DNA of 64,000 nucleotides from Flaviflexus salsibiostraticola (GTDB lineage Bacteria > Actinomycetota > Actinomycetes > Actinomycetales > Actinomycetaceae), in the NCBI RefSeq assembly GCF_003952265.1, contig NZ_CP034438.1, forward strand, positions 992,001 to 1,056,000. Reading direction: 5' to 3'. The notes beneath the pieces were generated by a model that saw nothing but the letters and a program-made list of their open reading frames with translations, ran no database searches and had not been told where the DNA came from. Within the stretch, counting starts at the first letter, position 1; each line of letters starts with the position of its first letter. Position numbers and translations under genes: made by a program. Shown here piece by piece: positions 45,504-53,177 of the stretch.

Positions 45504-46120
45504 TTCACACACCTCGAACTCTGCTCTTGGGCTTCTGTGGTGGGCGTGACCTGCGGAAGAGTCCTGGCATGCGAACCCTGACTGTTCAGGCGTCGGAAAG
45601 ATGGCACAGCGAACACTGCCGTGGTGGAGTCACATCGATGCCACAGGCTACGATTACGCATGTCGCAAACCCCCTTCAGCTGCGGACTATGTGCGTTGGT
45701 GGCGAGGTCGGTCGGTGGCGTCTGGGACCTTCACTCCGTCGAGAGATCCACGTAGAAGTCGAATGTTCGGCTCCAGACCAGACATCGGCCGGCGACCTCG
45801 CCTTGCCTCGAATACTCCGAGAAGCGGGTGAACTGGACCACTCGATTCGGCCGAAATCGCCAGGAATTCATTGGGTTCTGATGATGTTCGGACTCTCGAG
45901 CGTGGAGTTGCCGAGAGCCCCGTTGATGACCGGGCTACCATTGATGAGTGGGCCTTGAGCGGCCGAAATACAGGACGGCGCAGGTTGAGCACGCACGTGC
46001 CAGATGACACCCTCGCTCGCGAACAGTGTTCACATAATGCACTTTGGCGCGCTTTAGGGGTGGATTGTGCCCATTGGGCGGTGTACGGTGGCTCTACCCT
46101 CGATCGACAGTGAGTCACCG
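45504..46120. promoter_or_regulatory. Divergent control region between the tip pilin and LAL regulator 2
   Basis: A 617-bp gap without an established gene. The tip-pilin side holds GAGGTG and a TGTGGTGGGCGTG element (45536-45548) matching one upstream of the giant adhesin. The regulator side has possible -10 boxes (CATAAT near 46035, TACCCT at 46095-46100) but no strong Shine-Dalgarno before the ATG. An open frame of 106 codons (45638-45958, plus strand) with a weak GGTGGAG site is possible but resembles nothing I know. Confidence 0.45.
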
Positions 46121-48727
46121 ATGTCCCACGATCATCTGCAGCACCTTATTCCCGTCCCGTGGTTCCTTCTCACACCTCCCGACCCGGGCTCGCATCTGCT
46201 CGACAGGCCCCGCCTGACTGAGCTCATCGAGTCCTCCATCGAGCGTTCGCCGATCACCGTTGTGGAAGCGCCTTCCGGTTTCGGTAAGACGATCGCGCTG
46301 GCGGCGTGGGCTCAGCAGCATGGGGACACAACCGCATGGCTGACACTTCGCCCTCTCGATAGGATCCCGATACAGCTCCTTGCGGACGTCATCGCGGCAC
46401 TCCTGCACGTCTACCCGGACAACTCGGCGCTCGAGTCAGAGATGGCACGGCTGAAACATAGGAAGGAGCCGTTCCACTCCGTGTTGGAGGCCGTCATCGG
46501 CGCGCTTCCCGAGAATGCGCGCACGGTGATGGTGATCGACGACGTGCACAACTCGAGCCGAGAGGCTCTGTACAGTTCGGTGGTTCCACTCGCCCGCTAC
46601 AGCCGTGGCCGTCTACGCTTTGTCCTCAGTGCCACACGGTCTGTCACCCGGTGGTTGACGAAGGAGCTCGCCGCCGGGGATAGCGAATCCCTGCCACCCG
46701 GAGACTTGAATTTCACCCGCGACGAGGTCCTCGAGCTCACCCGCCGCGCCGGCATTGATATTGAGTTGATGCACGCCAAGGGCTTCTGCGTCTGGGAGGA
46801 GTCCCGAGGTTGGCCCGTTGCCGTCCAACTGCTCATCAAAGGCGGATTTCAGGGCAGCGCGATTCCGACTAGTCCCACCGCGCCCAACATTCTCACCGAC
46901 TACATCGAGTCAGAGGTGCTTGTTTCGCTGCGGCCTGAGCTGCGGAGCTTTGTTTTGACAGCGACCGCCAGCAACTGGGCGACGCCCGAGTTCATCGCCT
47001 ATCTGACCGGAGATCCCCACAGCGCCGCCCTGCTCGAGGAATGCCGGAACCATGGTCTTTTCCTCGAACTTCACCAGAGCCGCAGCGGCAATACGCGAAT
47101 GCGCTGGCATTCCTCATTCGCTCAGAGCTGCCGGGAGATCGCCAAACGCACCAATCCCCAGCACTTCGATGACATCCAGCGCAAGGCGACGGAGTGGGTC
47201 TCGACCCTTTACCCGGCGGCGGCGATCCAGCACGCCGTTCTCGTGTCAGACCCCGACTACGCAATCGAGACTGTTGAGCGCCTATGGCTTCAGATGATCA
47301 CAACCGGACATGCCTCCATTCTGGAGACTCGAACCCTGCAGGTCTCCAATGAGCACAAGGCCACACCGAGCCTTCTCTATATCCGAGCGTGCTGCCGCTT
47401 CCTCCAGGGGGACCGCAAGGGCTCCGAAATGCTCAAGGCACGGGCAGATCACGGCCTCGCCCAGCTATCCGGCGAAGCACTCAAGCGCGCCGAGGTCGCC
47501 CGAGCCTTCGCTGATCTCCTGCTTCTCGACAGTCTCGAGGAACTTGACGTGGCGTTGGATGCCGCTGAGGAGTATTTGGAAACCGTCCAACTCACCCGAA
47601 GCCTCAGCGTTCACGGCACCTTCCTTGTCGGCTGGTCGCACCTCAAGCTCTGCCGCAGGCCCGACCGAGCAATTGGACTTCTGAAATCCGCCGCCTCAAA
47701 CGCCGAAAAGGGCGGCTATTCCCCCATCGCCCGACGAGCGCAGGCCGCCCTCGCTGCGGCATACGCCCAAGCCGGAGATTTCACGGTTGCCGCTCAGATG
47801 CTCAATGCCTGCAGCGATGCGCCCGTATCATCCGGTCCTGATCCGTTCGAGGGAAGCTTCAACTCCTGGTCAATCGGCTTTATTGCGTTCTGGCAGGGAG
47901 ACACCGCCAAAGCCCTTGAGATCTTCCGCGATTTGGACGAGACGGGTGGCCCCACGTCCACTCTCGCCGGCCTGTCGAGGACGTACTTCGCCTACGGCGC
48001 AGCGCTCTCAGGCAATCCAGAGAGTCTCGATGAGGCGTGGAGAATGATGGAGCGCATCCCCACCGAAGCGAGACACGACTTCCCGTGGCCGGCGTATCGG
48101 TGTGTGGCTGCCGCGGGTCTCACCTGGGCGCGCGGCGATCGCCGCGCGGCCATTAAGACTCTCGCAACCCTCGACAGCCACGCGCTGGACCTCTCAACCC
48201 GCGTACTCGGATCCGCACTCTGGCGCCGGTTGGGATTCCCAGACGAGGGCATGCGTATCCTCAAACCATTGGAGCAGGTCGAGCTGGCCAGCTTCAGCAG
48301 CGCGAGCAAGGACTTCACCCTCGCCTCCCTTGCATGGAGTCGAGGGGAGAAGGACACCGCCCACGCCATCCTCGAGCGCTGTCTGACAACGGCGGAGCGG
48401 GAGGGAATCAACAAGCCCTTCATGCGGATGGACGACGCGTCAAGGACCCTTCTGTCGGAGCACGCTACGTGGGGGACGAAGCACGAGAAGTTCATCGCCG
48501 CCCGACTCATCTCCGACTCTGCGCGAGCGGCCGGGCACTCCAGCCCCGAAGACCTGCTCTCCGAGCGCGAACGCGAGGTCTACGCCTACCTGCGGACAAC
48601 CCTCACAGCCGAGGAGATCGCGCATGCGCTTTTCGTCTCCCCCGCCACAGTGCGCTCCCATCAGGCCTCGATCTACCGCAAGCTCGGAGTGACGAGCCGC
48701 CGAGAGGCGATCCGGATCCGAATCTGA
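46121..48727 (+). CDS. LAL-type (MalT-like) LuxR transcriptional activator 2
   Basis: An 868-residue paralogue of the regulator at 36112, collinear over its whole length (PWFL at 13-16, Walker A APSGFGKT at 50-57, EESRGWPVAVQLL, PNILTDYIE.EVL, TPSLLYIRACCR, WRRLG.PD). The helix-turn-helix spans about 814-868 (EEIAHALFVSPATVRSHQASIYRKLGV). The recognition helices of the two proteins differ by only a few residues, so the targets may overlap. It is divergent from the tip-pilin gene. The 3' end lies against xerC, whose apparent extension reads antisense through this helix-turn-helix. Confidence 0.9.
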   Translation: MSHDHLQHLIPVPWFLLTPPDPGSHLLDRPRLTELIESSIERSPITVVEAPSGFGKTIALAAWAQQHGDTTAWLTLRPLDRIPIQLLADVIAALLHVYPDNSALESEMARLKHRKEPFHSVLEAVIGALPENARTVMVIDDVHNSSREALYSSVVPLARYSRGRLRFVLSATRSVTRWLTKELAAGDSESLPPGDLNFTRDEVLELTRRAGIDIELMHAKGFCVWEESRGWPVAVQLLIKGGFQGSAIPTSPTAPNILTDYIESEVLVSLRPELRSFVLTATASNWATPEFIAYLTGDPHSAALLEECRNHGLFLELHQSRSGNTRMRWHSSFAQSCREIAKRTNPQHFDDIQRKATEWVSTLYPAAAIQHAVLVSDPDYAIETVERLWLQMITTGHASILETRTLQVSNEHKATPSLLYIRACCRFLQGDRKGSEMLKARADHGLAQLSGEALKRAEVARAFADLLLLDSLEELDVALDAAEEYLETVQLTRSLSVHGTFLVGWSHLKLCRRPDRAIGLLKSAASNAEKGGYSPIARRAQAALAAAYAQAGDFTVAAQMLNACSDAPVSSGPDPFEGSFNSWSIGFIAFWQGDTAKALEIFRDLDETGGPTSTLAGLSRTYFAYGAALSGNPESLDEAWRMMERIPTEARHDFPWPAYRCVAAAGLTWARGDRRAAIKTLATLDSHALDLSTRVLGSALWRRLGFPDEGMRILKPLEQVELASFSSASKDFTLASLAWSRGEKDTAHAILERCLTTAEREGINKPFMRMDDASRTLLSEHATWGTKHEKFIAARLISDSARAAGHSSPEDLLSEREREVYAYLRTTLTAEEIAHALFVSPATVRSHQASIYRKLGVTSRREAIRIRI

Positions 48728-49673
48728 CCGGTTCGCGCCAGGTGTCACGCGCGGGGTGGGCCTGACCGAACGCTGAGCGCAGCCGCTCTGGAGAGACGTG
48801 CGTGTATCGCTGTGTGGTACCAAGAGAGCTGTGCCCGAGGAATTCCTGAACGGTTCTCAGGTCCGAGCCGCCCTCCAGCATGTGAGTCGCTGCCGAATGC
48901 CTCAGGTCGTGCGGAGCGGTGTCGGCGACTCCCGCGGCAGAGCTGAGCCGGTGGAGGATCCCCCGCAAGGTGCGGGGGTCGAGCCTGCCGCCGCGGTCTC
49001 CCAGGAAGAGCGCATCGGTCGGCGTGACGATGAACTGGCTTCGCACGTTCAGGTAGGCATCGAGCGCAGTCCGTGCGGGAGCGCCCACGGGCACGACCCG
49101 TTGGACGCTGCCCTTACCGAACACCCTCACGCTGTCCGACTCGAGGTCCGTCGTGTTGAGCCCTGTGAGCTCGCCGATCCGCAGACCGGACGAATAGAGG
49201 AGCTCACACGCGGCCCAGTTCCGGATCTTCGATCGGTGTCCGCTTTCGGCGACGTCCTTCGCGTAGTCGAGCAGCCGTCCGGCGTCCCCAGCTGTCAGGA
49301 CGTGCGGCAGACGGGACTCGGGCTTGGGACTGGCCAGCCTCGCCCCCGCATCCTGGTCCGTCACTCCCCTGTCGGCCAGCCACGCGGTGAAGGCTTTGAT
49401 GGCGGCTGATCGACGAGCCAGCGAGGACCGCGAAGAGCCCGCACGCTGCTGGGCAGCGAGCCACGACCGCAGATCGGCGATCTCGAGGTGGCCCAGCCCC
49501 AGGTCCTCAAGCGTGCTCGACGCCGGGTCGACATTGACGAGGGAGGCGAGATAGTCGATGAGATTGCGAGCATCGGAGAGGTACGCAGACACCGTGTGAT
49601 CCGACAGCCCGCGGCGCACGGAGAGCTCGCGCTGATAGGCATGGAGCAGGGAGGACACTGCAAGGGAGCTCAT
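48603..49673 (-). CDS. xerC: Tyrosine recombinase XerC, 3' end probably frameshifted
   Basis: Site-specific recombinase that resolves chromosome dimers at dif. The core-binding domain (about 1-95) and catalytic domain are complete: the catalytic Arg in SSGLRIGEL, HDLRHSAATHML, and FLGHSSLGTTQRYTHV with the nucleophilic Tyr. The normal end (RLRSAFGQAHP...) is followed by about 48 extra residues rich in Arg/Gly/Ser that read antisense through the LAL gene. One additional C in the C4 run at 48753-48756 would give the common ending HPRA and a stop at 48745-48747, clear of the neighbour. So either a real frameshift or a sequencing error. The start overlaps the dprA stop (ATGA). Confidence 0.88.
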   Translation of the reverse strand: MSSLAVSSLLHAYQRELSVRRGLSDHTVSAYLSDARNLIDYLASLVNVDPASSTLEDLGLGHLEIADLRSWLAAQQRAGSSRSSLARRSAAIKAFTAWLADRGVTDQDAGARLASPKPESRLPHVLTAGDAGRLLDYAKDVAESGHRSKIRNWAACELLYSSGLRIGELTGLNTTDLESDSVRVFGKGSVQRVVPVGAPARTALDAYLNVRSQFIVTPTDALFLGDRGGRLDPRTLRGILHRLSSAAGVADTAPHDLRHSAATHMLEGGSDLRTVQEFLGHSSLGTTQRYTHVSPERLRSAFGQAHPARDTWREPVRFGSGSPLGGSSLRACGRSRPDGSALWRGRRKAHARSPRL

Positions 49674-50755
49674 ACCGCCACCCTAGTCCACCGGCCGGCG
49701 ATGGATCTGGCCATGCCGATCGAGCGGAGGAACTCGAGCGACGAGACCGTCTCAGAGGCGGTGAGTCCGGCGTCGCGGGCCACGCCTGGCAGCGAGCGGA
49801 TCGAGGCCGGTTCAAGGGCGTTCCACACCTTCTTGTCTCGTTCGGGCAATCGATCATAGGACGAATCAGGTGTTGCGGGGAGCTGATCCGGCTCGATCGA
49901 CCCCAGCAGTTCGAGCACATCCTCCGGGCTGGTCACGCAGATGCCGAAGTCTCGCAGCAGCTGGTTGGTGCCGCTGCTGGCCAGAGACGTGACCGGTCCC
50001 GGCACGGCGCACACGTCCCTGCCGATCTCGGCCGCCCGCCGCGCGGTCGCGAGCGCACCCGAGCGAAGCGCCGCCTCAACGACGACAGTCGTCCGTCCCA
50101 GTGCGGCGATGATGCGGTTGCGGGAGAGGAATCTGTGACGGGCAGGTGCCGCTCCGTGCGGCTGCTCGGAGATGAGGGCGCCGCCGGCAACGATGATCGT
50201 CTCGACGAGATCGCGGTGTGACGTTGGATAGATCCGGTCGATCCCGCCCGCGGCGACGACAATCGTGCGACCCCGCCGCGACAGAGCGGTTCGGTGCACG
50301 GCGGCATCGATCCCGTAGGCCCCGCCGGAGATGAGCACGTGCGATGAGCAGAGAGCCGCCGAGAACCGGGTGGCGATCTCCACGCCGTATCCAGTCGCAG
50401 CGCGCGCTCCGACAATGGAGATGCCCGGCATGGTGAGAATGCCGGAATCACCGCGCACCCACAGACCAATCGGGGCGAGGTCTCCAAGATCATCGAGTGA
50501 CGCGGGCCAGTGCTCGTCTCCCGGGATGAGGTAGTCGGCGCCGTCCGGGAAGTGCCCGGCGAGCATGCTCGCCTCCAGGCCCGCCAGCCGCATTCGCCAC
50601 CGCTCCGCGTGGATGGTCAGATTGAGTCGGCCTGATGCGAGGTCGTCGAGGGCCTGCTCCGCGCCACCCGCGAGGAGCTGCTGAACCGGGTCTCCGGGCT
50701 CGCAGAGATAGGACCAGATGGCGCGAGCCATGCGCTCGCCGGTGAATATCGTCAT
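49670..50755 (-). CDS. dprA: DNA processing protein DprA/Smf
   Basis: Loads RecA onto incoming single-stranded DNA during transformation and recombination. The 361-residue protein has the Rossmann-like DNA-binding core (ISIVGARAATGYGVEIA, LISGGAYGIDAAVHRTAL, VVVAAGGIDRIYP, SRNRIIAALGRTTVVVEA) and a C-terminal winged-helix-like domain. It normally follows yraN and comM; here both are missing and it has its own 5' region after the DUF2469 terminator. Its stop overlaps xerC. Confidence 0.93.
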   Translation of the reverse strand: MTIFTGERMARAIWSYLCEPGDPVQQLLAGGAEQALDDLASGRLNLTIHAERWRMRLAGLEASMLAGHFPDGADYLIPGDEHWPASLDDLGDLAPIGLWVRGDSGILTMPGISIVGARAATGYGVEIATRFSAALCSSHVLISGGAYGIDAAVHRTALSRRGRTIVVAAGGIDRIYPTSHRDLVETIIVAGGALISEQPHGAAPARHRFLSRNRIIAALGRTTVVVEAALRSGALATARRAAEIGRDVCAVPGPVTSLASSGTNQLLRDFGICVTSPEDVLELLGSIEPDQLPATPDSSYDRLPERDKKVWNALEPASIRSLPGVARDAGLTASETVSSLEFLRSIGMARSIAGRWTRVAV

Positions 50756-50834
50756 GGGTTCGCCTTTCCGCGCCCATGATCACCCATGTCCTGCGCCCCG
50801 CTTCGCTGCGGAGGAGGAATGCTGGAGGAAAGTG

Positions 50835-50863
50835 ATCGGCCCGTCCTATGTGGACGGGCCGAT
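50835..50863 (-). terminator. Terminator after the DUF2469 gene
   Basis: Perfect 12-nt arms (ATCGGCCCGTCC and its complement) around TATGT lie 4 bp after the DUF2469 stop codon, ending the rnhB-side transcript before dprA. Confidence 0.75.
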
Positions 50864-50867
50864 GTGA

Positions 50868-51182
50868 CTACTTGTCGAGACCAAGGTCTTTCATAATGTC
50901 TGACTTGTTCAGCTCTTCGACGTTGACGTCCTTGAAGGTGACGATCCGCACCGACTTGACGAAGCGCGTCGACCGATAGATGTCCCAGACCCAGGCGTCG
51001 TTGAGCGTGACGTCGAAGAAGACTTCACCGTTGTTGGATGACCGAATCTTCACGTCGACATCGTTCGCGAGGTAGAAGCGCCGCTCTGTCTCGACGACGA
51101 AGCGGAAGAGATTGAGGACGTCGCGATACTCGCGATAGAGCGCAAGCTCCATATCGCCCTCGAAGTTCTCCAATTCACTCAT
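50868..51182 (-). CDS. DUF2469 protein
   Basis: A 104-residue protein nearly invariant in Actinobacteria: MSELENFEGDMELALYREYRDVLNLFRFVVETERRFYLAN at the start and DVTLNDAWVWDIYRSTRFVKSVRIVTFKDVN in the middle. It is always found after rnhB, here with an 8-bp overlap. Its biochemical role is not known. A terminator follows directly. Confidence 0.93.
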   Translation of the reverse strand: MSELENFEGDMELALYREYRDVLNLFRFVVETERRFYLANDVDVKIRSSNNGEVFFDVTLNDAWVWDIYRSTRFVKSVRIVTFKDVNVEELNKSDIMKDLGLDK

Positions 51183-51834
51183 GTACGACTCCTGGTAGTT
51201 TCCACGCGGTTCGGTGATGATCGTGAGGTCCGAGGCGGGTCAGCGCCTCGATGTGGGACCGTGACCCATAGCCTTTGTTCGAGTTCCAACTATAGCCCTC
51301 TGCCCCATCCAAACCTGACATGAGGGCATCCCTCTCAACCTTGGCGAGGATCGAGGCTGCGGCGATCACAGTGCATGTGAGATCGCCTTTGACGATCGTG
51401 CGGACGGGCGGCACCGCGGACTCCGTGAACAGATCATCCGCGGTCAGCCAATCGGCGATCCCATCGAGGAGAACAAGATCCGGCACCCGGGGAAGCTGGG
51501 CGAGGGCGCTCATCCCCGCTTCTCTCAGTGCGGCGATGATGCCGAGCCTGTTGATCGTCGCCACGCTCCCGTAGCCGACAGCGCCCGGCGCCCATGCTCT
51601 GATCGGGGCGACGAGATTCTCGCGCTCCGCTGTCGAGAGAACCTTCGAATCGGCGAGGCCATGAGGCGGTGCAGGAGTGTCCGGCGTGATGAGAACGGCT
51701 CCAACGGCGACGGGGCCGGCAAGAGCCCCGCGGCCCACCTCGTCCATCCCGACGATGCAGGGGGGCCTGCCGAGACGGCCGGTGAGTTCCGACAGTACGC
51801 TCTGTTCGACGTCAGGGGTGGCGAATCGGATCAC
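51175..51834 (-). CDS. rnhB: Ribonuclease HII
   Basis: Endonuclease removing ribonucleotides from DNA and RNA of RNA-DNA hybrids. The 219-residue product has GMDEVGRGALAGPV (catalytic Asp31 and Glu32), ADSKVLSTAERE and the C-terminal SILAKVERDALMSGLD and NKGYGSRSHIEAL motifs. It starts at GTG, whose bases overlap the lepB stop (GTGA), and its end overlaps the DUF2469 start, all signs of tight coupling. Confidence 0.95.
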   Translation of the reverse strand: MIRFATPDVEQSVLSELTGRLGRPPCIVGMDEVGRGALAGPVAVGAVLITPDTPAPPHGLADSKVLSTAERENLVAPIRAWAPGAVGYGSVATINRLGIIAALREAGMSALAQLPRVPDLVLLDGIADWLTADDLFTESAVPPVRTIVKGDLTCTVIAAASILAKVERDALMSGLDGAEGYSWNSNKGYGSRSHIEALTRLGPHDHHRTAWKLPGVVHE

Positions 51835-52598
51835 GGATTGGGAACGTCCTCGAACACGGTGGAGCTGTCACCGAGCCCGCCGAAGCGGGACAGTGGATAC
51901 ATAATGAGGGAGACGCGGCCCTCGACGTTCTCGATGGGGACGAATCCTCCGCCGGGCGCACCCATGTGTGCCCGGGAGTCCTCTGAGTTCGATCTGTTGT
52001 CACCCATGACCCACAGGTGGCCACTTGGCACGATGACCCGGAACTCCATCCCCGACGGGACTGTTCCTTCGCGGATGTAGGGCTCGTCAATCGGCTCGCC
52101 GTTGACAACGATCTGTCCGCCCTCGCTGCAGCAGGCCACCTCGTCGCCTCCCACGCCGATGACGCGCTTGACGAGATGCTGACCCGAGTTGCGCGGGAGG
52201 AGACCGATCGTCTCCCCGACCGTGTAGAGACCGTCGACGAGCGCGGAGCGCTCCTCGTCATCCTGATCGGCGAGCCACCCACCCGGATCGACGAAGACGA
52301 CAACGTCGCCCCGTTTGATGTCCCCAACCGAGTCTGCGAGCTTGTTGACGATGATCCGGTCCCCGATTTCGAGCGTGTTCGTCATCGACGAGGAGGGGAT
52401 GAAGAAGGCCTGGAAGAAGAAGGTCTTGATGAGGATGGAGACGACGAGGGCGAACGCGACGACGGCCGCCATCTCGGCCAGGTACGACCTGATGCCGGAG
52501 CGGCGAGCCTCTGTGATCTCGTTCTGCGACGGCTCGGCCTTCTCAGCGGGAGCGTAGCTGGGCGGCATCTCACCGTCGGGTATCTCGTCCTCAGCCAT
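51831..52598 (-). CDS. lepB: Signal peptidase I, LepB type
   Basis: Main leader peptidase of the cell. The 255-residue protein has an acidic cytoplasmic N-terminus, one helix (about 41-60), the catalytic Ser71 in IPSSSM and catalytic lysine Lys144 in HLVKRVIGVGGD, plus the GHLWVMGDNRSNSEDSR signature. The Ser/Lys arrangement contrasts with the Ser/His SipW enzyme at 12287. ATG 52598 follows AGGAGG. A second Cys pair (CCSEGG) after Val/Ala could be structural. It is encoded between rplS and rnhB, the normal place. Confidence 0.95.
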   Translation of the reverse strand: MAEDEIPDGEMPPSYAPAEKAEPSQNEITEARRSGIRSYLAEMAAVVAFALVVSILIKTFFFQAFFIPSSSMTNTLEIGDRIIVNKLADSVGDIKRGDVVVFVDPGGWLADQDDEERSALVDGLYTVGETIGLLPRNSGQHLVKRVIGVGGDEVACCSEGGQIVVNGEPIDEPYIREGTVPSGMEFRVIVPSGHLWVMGDNRSNSEDSRAHMGAPGGGFVPIENVEGRVSLIMYPLSRFGGLGDSSTVFEDVPNP

Positions 52599-52683
52599 CT
52601 GTCCTCCTGCCCCACCAACTCTAACAACCCTCACGGGGCAAAGAATACGACCCGCCGGATGTTCCAGCGGGCCGCGTTCGATG

Positions 52684-53034
52684 TCACCTGTCTGTGCGCT
52701 TCTCGCGGATCTTGGCAGCCTTGCCGTGGCGATCGCGCAGGTAGTAGAGCTTGGCGCGACGGACGCGACCACGGGTGATGACCTCGACCGACTCGATCGA
52801 CGGCGAGTGGAGCGGGAAGGTCCTTTCGACGCCGACGCCGAAGGAGACCTTGCGGACGACGAAGGTCTCACGGATGCCGGAGCCCCGGCGGGCGAGGACG
52901 ACACCCTGGAAGGCCTGGACGCGCGAGCGGTTGCCTTCAACAATGTTGACGTTGACCCGGACGGTGTCGCCTGCGCGGAAGTCGGGGATGTCAGTCCGGA
53001 GCGACTTGCTGTCGACGATATCGAGGTTATGCAT
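52684..53034 (-). CDS. rplS: 50S ribosomal protein L19
   Basis: A 116-residue L19 with the family landmarks [45 protein letters not shown] and [19 protein letters not shown]. Start at ATG 53034. It stands between the trmD fusion gene and lepB in the usual order, with about 140 bp upstream. Confidence 0.97.
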   Translation of the reverse strand: MHNLDIVDSKSLRTDIPDFRAGDTVRVNVNIVEGNRSRVQAFQGVVLARRGSGIRETFVVRKVSFGVGVERTFPLHSPSIESVEVITRGRVRRAKLYYLRDRHGKAAKIREKRTDR

Positions 53035-53177
53035 ATTTCTCTTCTATTCCCGCCCGTGCACACAGGTCACAAGCGATTATCAGGGCAGGCGCACCTGCCG
53101 AAGATGTGGATGTCTCGCCCATGCACGTCCCCCTGTGGCAGGACCTGCGCACTGTTCCGGCGAGTGATCAGCGCGTT

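Noticed and set aside
45687..46118. Minus-strand frame of 143 codons in the regulator gap
   Set aside because: Arg/Ser-rich composition, no ribosome-binding site and overlap with the probable promoter of the LAL gene argue against a gene.
48603..49673. XerC as an integrase of a mobile element
   Set aside because: It sits in the conserved dprA-xerC housekeeping context, with no attachment sites, phage genes or tRNA target nearby.
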